From contig OZ023274.1 in the NCBI GenBank assembly GCA_964007475.1, positions 79,557,303-79,621,302 of the forward strand: a stretch of 64,000 nucleotides of DNA, written 5' to 3'. The notes beneath the pieces were generated by a model. It was not told the origin of the DNA. It searched no databases and saw only the letters and a program-made list of their open reading frames with translations. The position numbers were made by a program, and so were the translations under genes. This stretch comes from Hybos culiciformis. Lineage: Eukaryota; Arthropoda; Insecta; Diptera; Hybotidae. The stretch's first letter is position 1. Every line of letters starts with the position of its first letter. This document shows, piece after piece, positions 48,096 to 59,260 of the stretch.

Positions 48096-48832
48096 AGAAA
48101 AATAAGGTCGTAACGTTTACGTCAAAAAAGTTCGTTATTGAAAGTCTCGTTGAAATAACAAAAATTTAAGAAAATGTAGGTTTTGATAACGTAAATTTCG
48201 TATTTTTTCATATTACAGAAAAACTAACCTTTTTTAGTACTCGTTAAAAAAGTTCGTTAATCGTTAAATACGGGAAACAAAAATTTCATTCCATACAAAA
48301 CTTATATTTTCCATTTTACACATTGCCGTAAATATAGTTCATAGCTCAGTGGCAGAGTTGGTGGATTGCAATGTTTAGGACAGTGGTTCGAATCTACAAG
48401 CGGGCATAAAAAAAATTATTAAAAAAGAAAAATAAAAAAATTTAAAAAATAAATTAAAAAAATAAGAAACCTAAATAAAAAAAATTAATAAATAAAAAAA
48501 ATAAATAAATAAAAAATAAAAAAAATTAATAAAAAAAATAAAAAAAAATAAAAAAAAATGAAAAACAAAATAAATAAAAAAATAAATAAATAAAAAAAAA
48601 TAAATACAAAATTTAAATAAATAAAAAAAATTTAGTCTAGTAAATATTTTTTTTGTATTTGTGGTGTTTTTGCTGAGGAATTTGAAAGGTTTTTGGTTTT
48701 GGGGTATAACGAACTTTTTTAACGAACAACGTTCTTTTTTCAACGAAATATTCGTATGTGCAAAATCAACGAAATTTTCGTTAATTTTAACGCATTTTTT
48801 AGTTTTCAGTAAGAGCAAATTTCTTTCTGTGT
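48096..48832. mobile_element. Probable inverted-repeat element containing a tRNA-like SINE
   Basis: The left end ACACGGAGAAAAATAAGG and the right end (inverted) ACACAGAAAGAAATTTGC form short inverted termini. AACGAACTTTTTTAACGAAC at about 48708-48727 is the inverted counterpart of GTTAAAAAAGTTCGTTAATC near 48243. Within it lies a tRNA-like segment with an A-rich tail. No certain target duplication (TATGTA / TATATA at the edges is weak). Minus-strand frame 48471-48818 is just the A-rich tail. Confidence 0.5.
48342..48660 (+). repeat. tRNA-like SINE head with long A-rich tail
   Basis: TAGCTCAGTGGCAGAGT (48342-48358) is a good A box/D arm and GGTTCGAATCT (48385-48395) a good B box, with a GTGG/CTAC T-stem. 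The anticodon and acceptor stems are not convincing. About 250 bases of AAAATAAATAAA-type sequence follow. The structure is that of a tRNA-derived SINE, comparable with the minus-strand copy at 11720-11945. Confidence 0.6.
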
Positions 48833-51800
48833 ATATATTACATATATATATATTTATGGTTTTAAAATTTATGTTTCATAATTATTTACCATATAGTGCG
48901 GCCCATAACTATTTATTTAAGAAAGTTAATTTATCTTCTTTTTTTTCAGTTAAATCATTATGTTAAAATTTATCAAAAGATACTCTATCACTGTTAATAA
49001 ATCTTTTCAAAAAAAAACTTCTATATAAAATCAATTAATTGTTTGTAATTAATTCGTCCTGTCCACATTTTGTAAAAAAAAGAATATTTCACTAAAAATA
49101 GAAAGGAAAGTTTAAATGTTTGTATTTATATACCTAAGTATTATATGTTTTTGCCAAAACATATCCATTTTCAAGTTCATTCAATTTTATATTCTGATCA
49201 AAAATAAAAATTTTGAACTTATCTCAAATTAAAATTATTAGATGTTTGTATCGTTTATTTTATAGTTTACCAAACGGATGTAAATGTAAAACCTTTGTGA
49301 AAATTAGTTTTGATAATTTTTTTTTTTTTTTGTTTGAATAAGAATAAGAAAATTTTTTTAACAAATATATTCTCAACAATGTAATCTTCTAGTATTTTCA
49401 TTCAACTAAATCTTGAATATGGTAATTGTTCAATAACTTCACATTTTTTTTAAATATACATCTAAATATACATCTAATCAATTAAAAAATAATATTCCGT
49501 ATAATCAATATATTCTAGTTTCATATTCCATTTTGTCAAATAACACAAAATAATTTTGAATTCAATTCATTCTAGAGATATGTTGGCCCTAAGTACCTAA
49601 CGCAGATATCCGATTAGTAATTGGCCCTTATGATTCCATACCAAATCTTATAATTTTTCTTTCTTGTCATTTCAATTCAGTCTTTACAAAAAAAAAAATA
49701 TTACGTCTAACACCTAAGTAACTGATAAGAAGCCATAGTTATGCATAGAAACTCATAATTTATCTCTTATAAAGATTTCAAATCATATATAATTGTAAAT
49801 AATACAGAGGTGAGGTTTATATATAAATAATAAGCGGAATAAGATTAAATTTATTATTTTTTTTCATAGGAGAGTCATGTAAGATTTTGTAATTCTAAAG
49901 TACACCTCCTAGTTTTAAATTCATTTAGAATGAGAAAAAAAAAATAAAGTAAAAAAAAAGCATAAAAATAATTCTAAAGAAAACCTAAATCCCTATAAAA
50001 GATCTTTTATCACGTATAATACTCGTATTATTTTTAAATATCAACATATCTATATTTATATAAAAATAAACGCTATTTTTAAACAACAAGTATTTATATG
50101 TTTATTTATATTTATTCAAGAAAAGTGAGAAATATTTACTACTTCCTACGCAAACTGATTTTTTTTTTTAATGAATGAAATCAAACCAGAATGTAGAAGT
50201 TTGGTTCAAAAAGGCCACTATACAAAAATAAAATCATTAATTTATAATATAATGTGTATTCAATTTAATATATATATATATGGAAATTAATAGTAATATA
50301 GAGTAGAAAAAAATTAATCAACCAGATTTCTGTAGTTGTACAAATTTATTTTGAAAATTTTTTCGTTTACAAATATTGCATTAAAACAAAAATAACAAGA
50401 TTCTTTAGAAAATCCTTTTGACCATAATTAGTTGAATGTTACGGTGTTGAATTTATCAACTTTTCAAACATCGTTTTGATTTAATTTCTTTAAATTTAGA
50501 TATTTTTGTAAAATTTTTGAACATGAAGAAATGGTTATACAAAATCATACAAGTCTTCAGTAGTCAAAGCTCTTGAGGTTTTATTTAACTCAGACTGATA
50601 GAAATTTTTGTCAAATTCATTCTATAAAGAAACTCCTTTATCGTAATAATAATCGCATATTATTTACAAATTTTTTGTTAATGACAAATGTTGCAGTGAT
50701 TAATATAAGTTGTAATTATTTATAATGATCACAGCTCTGGAATAAGTTGCATTATGATTTGTTCAACAAAAAAAATCATGAAAAATATTAGAAAGCTTTA
50801 ACGAGATTGTTTATTAAATAATAATGAAACTTTATTTAAATTAAAACAATATTCTCTTTTTTAATATGGAGAAATAATATTCTCTCAGATTACAATATTT
50901 TACTATAAAAGAAATTACTACGGTTTTAAGTTGATACATTCAGCATAATACTAAATCATAGAATTAATTATCACAAAGGTAAATTAAAGATTTTCGTGTA
51001 GTTCTGTTGTGACCTGAAAATCTGAAAAAGTATAATTATGCAAAAATGTTCAATATGGTAAAACATACAATCTATTTACTGCAGCAGTTAACTAAATTAA
51101 TGTAATGTTATTAAAAATGTATTAAATATCAAAATCTGCACTTTCATGCAACAATATCCTAGAACGCGTTATATCTTCCAAAACATGTACAACATCGCTA
51201 AACATAAAACTCATTCGATTGAATTTAAATTTGTACCTAAATTCTGTATACAAATATTGGCAACCCCTTCTCATTATTAATATCTAACAGTTATACAAAA
51301 TTAGCAGTTTAATTTTATTATCTATAACTTTAAATCTTTTTCTATAATTATTAAGTTATAACATATTAACATTATCAATTTAATGTGTAAATTCATATTT
51401 TCGTTTTTATTTTCTATACATATATGATTTTTGTTTACAAAAAAAAAAAAACCTTTAATAACAAAAATAAAAAAAAATAAAAACTAAAATTAAAAGATGT
51501 TCGACTCACTCAAGTAATAGACGGGTGTGTTAACGCGATATAGCGCGCTTAAATTTTCATATATATAATATTTATTTATATATCAATTTTTGATAGTTTC
51601 AAAACTTTTTAATGAAAACAAAAAATATAAACAAGAAAAAAAAAAAAACGAAACAATTACGGATTAAGTCTTAATTTAATTTTAATGTGAGTTTATAAGA
51701 AAAAAAAAAAATATATATATATCTATATAATAATCAATGTGGGTTTTCCGCTTCCTCAAATTTTACATTTAAAACAAGAATAATTTAATGTTATGAAAAT

Positions 51801-52920
51801 TATGCAAATTTTAATTTCCAAGAAAAAAATATCTAAAAGATGTTCATAACGAAAAATAATGTTTGCGATATTTGGTTTTTTTTTATATATTTTTATTTTT
51901 TGTACAAACATAAATTTATTTTTTTTTTTTTTAAGTAGGTGGTCTTAGTATAAATAGTTACTTAAAAAAAAAAAAGTGATTTAAAAAAAAAACATCATGA
52001 AGACAGACTTAAATGTTGAAAAATAAAAATAAAATAAATATAGATAAAAATTAAAGTCACAGACCACCAGCTCAGTGTATCTGATTCTCTAAGAATAAAA
52101 TTAATTCCATTTCATCAGTCTATGCTTAAAAATTAATCACCTTTAATTCACCAAAATGGGTTTTCAATCCCGTGATTTTATGATTCTGTAAATTCTATTT
52201 TAGTAGGTTAGGTTTTGCGAAGTGAATAGGTATATCGTTCATCACTTTTTCATGCTGTAGAGCTAAAATAATTTTTATATTATACAACTATAATAATTTG
52301 TATTTCAGAAATAAATATTCCTTTTAATATATCATTATTTTGATAAATTTTTCTTTCTCATCTTCTTTGCCAACCCACAAATTGTTCGAAAACCCATTAT
52401 TCTTCAATTTCATTATTTTTGGAAGTAAGATCAGGAACCCTTCGCAAAGAATTGGGGAATAGAACTGTAGGTTTAATATGGAATCTGAATAGCGTACTTG
52501 ATGATTTTTTCTTGTAATTTTCAAATTGGAAAATTTTTTTTTTCAATTTTATTTTTCATGAAAATAAAAGAAAATTTAATCCATATAAGCAAAGCCTCTA
52601 TTAAATTTAATAAATACATTATAAATTAAGACATCAATATAGGTATATATAAATAAAAATAAAATAATAAGAAAAATAAATTGCCAAATTTTTCAAAAAA
52701 AAAAAAAAAAACAATTTTTTTTTTTGTTTTTATGAATCCATTAAAGCAACATTTTATACTGAATCATCAAAAATTCCTAGAACAAGAAGAAAAACATTAA
52801 TTTTTTTTTTTTTGATTTTTCGTTCAGCACAAAAATAATAAATAAATAAAAATAATAAAAATCTAAACAGATTTATTTTTTTGTTAAAAAAAAATAAACA
52901 AATGAAAATTTTCACTTTTT
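48833..52920. other. AT-rich, probably intronic, no feature
   Basis: A/T runs and simple repeats such as (TA)n near 50269-50281 and 51711-51722. The frame at 52324-52524 (minus) resembles nothing known. Confidence 0.55.
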
Positions 52921-53320
52921 AGCCAGTTTTCCATCAAAAATGAAAAAACGGACTAGGTATATGTTTTTATTAAATGTCCGTCCGTCCGCCGCTTAAATGC
53001 TTATAAGTAATGCGCCAGCCAATAGATTATTATTCTTTAAATGCCAAAAACATATTTCGTGTTTTGAAGTTGGAAGCTCTCAAACCAGCCAAGGGTCTGA
53101 AGAAATTGCATATAAAAAGTTTTAATTTGTTTTAATAGATTTCGATGAAAAATTTGTGTATTGGGTTGATACATGTCGATTTGAAAATTGGAACTAGGAC
53201 TTAGATTTCAATGAAAATTGCTATATTTGTGCATATTACTAAATTGTATTTGCATCTTCAGTACTCTAAAAAAAAAAAGTTTAGCCACTGATTGTTATCG
53301 AGGTCGCATTTATGAGGAAC
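52921..53320 (+). repeat. Dispersed repeat, copy 1 (AGCCAGTTTTCCATC family)
   Basis: Starts AGCCAGTTTTCCATCAAAAA, then CGGACTAGGTATATG and CCGTCCGTCCGCCGC. Further on it has GATTTCAATGAAAATTGCTA. The same starting block and the later block recur at 55015-55215. It is GC-richer than the surroundings. Class unknown. Confidence 0.6.
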
Positions 53321-55014
53321 TTTTCTATATTTTTTTATTTTTTTTTGGAAATACCAAATATACATATGTTGTATATACAAATTTGAAAAGTCATAAACAT
53401 CAATTTTCATTTTAAAACAACAATCAACAAAAATAAATTTTAGTGGAATAAAATAATACGGAAAATCTTAAACTAAATAAAATAAACAAGGTGATGGAAA
53501 TTGATTTCCTCTCAAAAAATTAATAAATTATAAAAATTACAGTTTTGTTGTTTTCAAATAATTACACATACTAATATATTTATATTTTGTAGCTAAAGTT
53601 CAAAAACAGTGATAATATCTAAATCTAAAATAAAAAAATAATAAAAACATTTTATACACACAATATTATTTTATGTATCTAGCAGCTACCAAACTGTTAT
53701 TTTACTACAAATTTTTATTTCTTACGTCCCAAAATTTTTATGAATGAATAATTTATGGACTTCTAACGATAGCTAAGTAAACAAAAAAATAAAAAAAATA
53801 TAAATAATAAACTTTGTTTGGGGCGACAATTTTATTTAATTTTATTTTTTATAAGGTAAGTTTATTTTTAGTTTTTTTTTTATAGAGTAGAGTTAAGATC
53901 GATGTTATTCACTGGCGACCCAAAGTAGCGTTGACCAGCTACTTTGGGAAAACATTTAATTTTGGTGAAAGAAATTTTATTACTATTTTTTTTAATAGAA
54001 ATTTAATTTCTTTATCTAAAAATTATTCGAAACACTTTTATTTTATTTTCAATTCATTTTTTATATGCAATTTAAAATAAAAATTGCCAATTTTTATTTT
54101 ATTTTTATGACCTTTTTTATTATATTTAAAATTAATCAGTTATTTAATTTTATTTTATTTATTTTCGAAAAAAAAGAAAGTTTTTTTTTTACTTATAAGA
54201 AAATAAAAACAATAAATGATTTGGATTGCGCGTGGTTAAACTGCGTTTTACGACGTCGTCGTTGAGTATATAACATCTTTAATATAGTTTCATACAATTT
54301 AACTTTTTTACGGTGTAACGCAGATCGCTTTTGAATTGCGTCGACAATGACTCTTACTTTATTTTGTATAAAAAAAAATTAACATTTAAAAGCAATACAT
54401 CTGCCAAATTAGTATTTTGGACTTTTAGCATTTGGACAATTTCAGAACTTTATTTCTGGATTGTGAGTTTAATTTGTCGAGATTAACATAAAAATATAGA
54501 AAAAATTGTATTTAATAACACACTACTTATATCTTTTAATATTATAATACATAATAATAATGATCAAAATTAATTCCTCTGTTCTACTGCCCATTATTTA
54601 TTGACAAGAAAATTTATTAATTAATTGGTAATTTTTAAATGAAACCTACAAAACTAATTAAAGCTATTCCGATATAAAATATAATAAAAAAAGTAATTTA
54701 TTACAACTGATGCTTCTTTCGATTATTAAATGATATAAATATATAATAATAACATAGGTATGTTATATATAATAATATATTTATATTTTTAACATTGTAA
54801 ACTATGTCGTGTAATCATCATATATCTCATTACGCCCATAATGGAAAAAGAATGAATTATCCAACGTCCGTTCTGAGCTTTAAAAATTAAATATTCTAAC
54901 TTTAAGAAATAATTTCGTTAATAACTAGATTTCATGATTATAAAAAATAAATTATAAAAATTCCATATTGAAAGACTTTTATTATTAAGTATTATTATTA
55001 TTATTATTATTATT
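53321..55014. other. AT-rich, no gene; (ATT)n at the end
   Basis: Apart from the hairpin above there is a small GC-richer frame end at about 54215-54265 (GRRRR-like Arg codons), not recognisable as protein. An (ATT)n tract of about 28 bases ends at 55014, directly against the next repeat copy. Confidence 0.5.
53919..53948. repeat. Short perfect hairpin, 11-bp stem
   Basis: CCCAAAGTAGC, eight-base loop GTTGACCA, GCTACTTTGGG. Located in a GC-richer patch (53895-53955). Function unknown; the stem is too short for a miRNA precursor. Confidence 0.6.
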
Positions 55015-55215
55015 AGCCAGTTCTCCATCAAAAATGTAAAAACGGGCTATTTATATTTTCATTAAATATTCCTCCGTCTTTCCTTCACATATACTTATAA
55101 CTAACGAAATTAATAAATTGGGTATAGATAGATGTTGATTAAAGGTTTCCAAGGATTCGGGCTCGATTTCAACAAAAATTGTTATATTAAATTATATGTT
55201 ATATAAAAAAAATGT
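55015..55215 (+). repeat. Dispersed repeat, copy 2 (AGCCAGTTTTCCATC family)
   Basis: AGCCAGTTCTCCATCAAAAA, then AACGGGCTATTTATATTTTC, a CCTCCGTCTTTCC block, and GATTTCAACAAAAATTGTTA near 55167. Same block order as at 52921, at roughly 70-75% similarity by eye. Confidence 0.6.
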
Positions 55216-57440
55216 TCAAATTATAAAATATTTCTTGATTATGACCAAGATATTTCTTAAAAGTAAATTATCTTAAATCGAAATGTTGATATCCCATATT
55301 TCATTTATATTCTATATTTATATATATATATATATATTTATATATATTATATTTTTATTATTATTTTTATTATTATTATTATTGAATATTTTGAAGAATT
55401 TCTTATCAAGCAAAGTTTAATCAAACAATTTTGTAATAAATAAATTTTTATTAAACTAATATTGATTTTTTGTTGTATTATTATATTATTATTGTCCGAA
55501 ATAACTTTTATTTTTTATTTATATAAATAAAAAGAAAAAATCTTATCTCTAGAACTGTTTTTTTTTTTTGATAAAGGAAACCAAAATCAAATAAAACATT
55601 TTATATGAAATTTATTATTTGGGGGCACACATGAAATGTTATAATTCAACTTGTGTTGTAAATATTGAAATTGTATATTTATATTTATAAATAAAATGAA
55701 ACCTAGACTAGACTAGAGAATAGTATGGTGATAAAAATTTTTTGACAAAAATAGATATAATAATATTAATAATAAACTTTACCTTCAGTGTATATACTAT
55801 GCAAATAAACATACTACTTATATAGTACTGAACAGTGAACATAATGTAATGTACAAACAAAGGGAAAAGAATATTTAGATATACGATGTGATTAGATAAA
55901 GTTATGTACATTATAATTTATTTAAAGTCAATTTAAAATATCTAAAACATTAAAAGGGGTTGACTTGTGTAGAATAAATCTAATATCCTTAATATATAAC
56001 TAAATGGAAGAATTTCTTCTTTTTTTTTTTTGATAAAGTAATGTCATTGTGTAAAAAGATAAAACAATTTTATTTTATTATCATCATTGTTTTATCAACA
56101 AAATGAATTCCCATAATAATATATACTGTCTGGCGTTCCCGAAAAATGGGTTATAACAAAGATTCGAAAAAAAAGTTTAAAACTTCTACATAAATGTTCA
56201 TTATTCGTGTATAATTTCAATTTGTTTTTTTAACCGAGAAAGAAAATAAAAATCCAGAGCAATCAAAAGGTATCTGATAATAATACAAAATAATTTTCAA
56301 CTTTACTGTATCGTTAGCTTAAAAAAAGCACTATCTGGGGGGACGTTAACAAGAAATAAAGCAAAAAAAAACAAAAACCTAAATATTGATGCCTTTTTTT
56401 ATAAATCATTTTTTCACTAAATTTTTATGGTTTTCTTGTATTTTTACCTGTTACATTATTTTGCGAAAAATTTCTTTATGACACCTGCAAAAAGAAAAAT
56501 GTATCTACATACATTTTTATAGGACATTATTTTTTCTCCTTTATTATATTTATTTTTTTTTTTTGATGGAATAAGCTATGAAAATACAAAATCAACAGAA
56601 TTTTTATTTTATATATATGTACATAGGCACAATATCTTTCACATTTATCTTTAAATTGTGATACAATGATGATGAAATGAGAATGAAAATTATTCTATGT
56701 AAAAAAACAAAATTAAGGAAGTTCAAGAGATTTCCTTATAAAGTTCCATTTATCCGGAATTTTTTTTTTTTTTGCCTTTAAAACATTGGACGAAAAATTT
56801 TTTTTTAATATACGAAGAATAAATAATTTTATGATGGAAATTCCGAAAATAATTTTTTTTATTTATTTTTCTTATTTTTTTTTTTTTGTATTTTTTGGCT
56901 TTTGGAATTTCAATATTAAGATTTTTGTTGGCTGATTCATCTGATAAAGTTTTTTTGTTATTTTTTTTTGTTTTGAACGATTTGTAATAAGAAATAAAAT
57001 TTGTATTATGTTCTTCTAAAAATCTAAATTATTCTATAAATTGAAATGTTCATTGTGTACAAAGTACGAATAGTAAATACAATATGAACAATATTAGAAA
57101 AAAAAAATATACATGTAATTATAAAGTAAACATAATATGTTTTCATTCATTTTGTTAATGTAGGTATTTATTGAGTAAATTTCTTGCCATTTTATTAAAA
57201 ATAGAATAATTTTTGAGATTTTTCTTTTTCATAAGATGTGAATGATGGCTTCGAATTCAAATGCCATTTTAAGTAGAAATCTGAATTTTGTATTTTATTT
57301 GAAATATTCGCTTAATTAAGCCTGAGATAAAAGCTTGGTGGACAATCAGGCATAAAATATAACAAAAAGATTATGTTTTTGTACAAAATGAGTTTGTGAA
57401 ATTTGTATGTCGAACATTTCTCTATAATCGTATGAACCAG
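55216..57440. other. AT-rich, probably intronic, no feature
   Basis: Microsatellites (TA)n at about 55317-55335 and (TTA)n at about 55356-55382; otherwise A/T-rich. No exon recognised. Confidence 0.55.
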
Positions 57441-57529
57441 ATTTATTAAAAAGTAAAAATACAAGCTATTTTTCCATGCTATAACAAATAGCTAATTTTG
57501 CTAAAATCATACACTAGCTCCATTTGATC
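57441..57529 (-). repeat. Inverted distant copy of the 137-bp repeat of 30428
   Basis: On the minus strand it reads GATTTTAGCAAAATTAGCTA followed by TTGTATTTTTACTTTTTAAT, the same core as the tandem copies at 30428-30700, 27 kb away. This shows that the sequence is a dispersed family. Confidence 0.7.
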
Positions 57530-58924
57530 TCTATTCATAGCAATCAGGGATATACAGAAATTATAGCTATCTGTTTTTTCAATGAAGTTATATTGACGGC
57601 TGCATCTATTACAAGGATTCATCTCATTTCATTTTACAGGCTCTTTGGTCAAGAATCTCGTTATCTGCATTTCTTGCTATCTCTTAGAGAATTTAGTTAA
57701 GGACTTAAAAAAAAAACTTAAGTAAAGTCTTAGACACCATACAATTGAACTTCATCACAATCTTTTTTTTTTATTTATTATTCGCATAAATATTTCCTCA
57801 ACAAAAGCCTTTATTTTTGTTATTGGCTTGTTGCTTTTTTCTTTTTTTGAATATTTTTCTGTAATAACAAAAATCTGCTTACATTTTTTATTTTCAGCTT
57901 TGCGAAATGGGGTCATTAAGTTTAATGAGACAAATTTTACTCTTCGGTGTCATTGAAACTCTTAAGTCTTTTCATTTTCGTTTTCTTTTTATTTTTTTGT
58001 GTTTTTGAGTTTTTTTCATTTTTTTTTTCCTTTCCTATGTGACACAATGTATTAATCGTATTTATTGAGTTAACATCACGTTCAAAAATCATTATTTTAT
58101 TATGTTTTTCTCTTCAGTTAACTTTTTACATACCATTTTATAGTTAGTAATATGCCGTGTATATAATACAGAAAAAAAAAAAAAAAAAAGATTCCTTACG
58201 ACAAAGTTAACATTTTATTTTTGACTCATAATCGTTTTAGAAAAATTATTTTTTTTTTTTCGATTGAACTCAGTTTTCTTTTGATTTTTGTTAAAGTTTT
58301 AGTACTTATCTACTTTTTTTTTTTCTTTCTTGGTTCTTATTTTGTATGTTTGCATTTTTATTTTGGATATCTGAGAGTTGAGAAAATAATAATAAAAGTT
58401 ATAGACAGTGTTGTTATTTTAATTTTTTTTGTGGGGCAACAACAAGAAAATATTTTGCAATTTCATATAAAACGCACGTTCCGTCATTTATTAAAAACAG
58501 GAAAGTATTAAAAAAATATAGTACCTATATATAAAAGAAAACTGAACAGATCAAGAAAACAAAACAAGGGTGAATATTTTTCTGCTTTATTTTTTCCAAC
58601 CAAAAAGTTTTTTCATTAAATATTTTTTTTTTTCATGCAATTTAAATTATTTTACATTGCCATGAGAATTTGCAATAACAATATAATTAGAATTAATTTT
58701 TTTTAATTTTTTGATGTTTTCATCGAAAAGGACTTTTCAAAAAAAAAAAAAGTATTGTGGGAATAGTTATTTTTTGTTTTTTTTTTTTCTACAAAATAAA
58801 TGTTTACATTGTGACTTTAAAGTATTGAAAAAAAAAAAAAAAAACCTTTTGCAAAGTTGAATGGTTTTAAGTTAGTTCGCAAAAATTTATAAAAAAAAAT
58901 TAAATAGTGAAACAACGCATAAAG
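57530..58924. other. AT-rich, probably intronic, no feature
   Basis: Very T-rich. The frame 58221-58511 encodes mostly Phe, Ile and Leu from T-runs and is not considered a gene. Confidence 0.55.
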
Positions 58925-59260
58925 TTAATAGTCTGAGTTTTTGTAAGTAAGAGACAGTCTCAGGCGCGGAACTTTGATCCTCGGGCCCCGGGAACAGAAA
59001 CTCCTTTGTAAACCGTTAATTTGTTTTGATACAGTACATATTACATAAGGTAATGAAAATAATATTTTAAATAAAATCCGATTGACACCATAAAAAGTTT
59101 TTATACCATAGTTTATCATCAATAATTTCATCAATATTAAAGTTATTCGACCTAAATCTAAAAAGTAGGGGCCGCCAAACAATCTAGAGCCCGGAAGCAT
59201 TGCTTCTCTTGCTTCCACTATGTTCTGCACCAGGACAGTGTACAAAGACAAAGTCGTCGT
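58925..59260 (-). repeat. Unclassified transposon-like fragment
   Basis: Two GC-richer edges (58955-59010 with GGGCCCCGGG, and 59168-59225 with GGGGCCGCC and AGAGCCCGGAAGC) enclose an AT-rich centre. The 108-codon minus-strand frame is open throughout but has no protein similarity I recognise. Composition is typical of non-autonomous DNA elements. Confidence 0.35.

Noticed and set aside
48471..48966. Frames of 101-115 codons on both strands
   Set aside because: Generated by the A-rich SINE tail and inverted blocks; Phe/Tyr/Ile- or Lys-rich low complexity.
53895..53962. Possible retroelement primer-binding site (TGGCGACC string)
   Set aside because: The eight bases are PBS-like, but no LTR end TG...CA, no coding region and no paired LTR are nearby.
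58221..58511. 96-codon plus-strand frame
   Set aside because: Phe/Ile/Leu-rich translation of T-runs, no start context or similarity.
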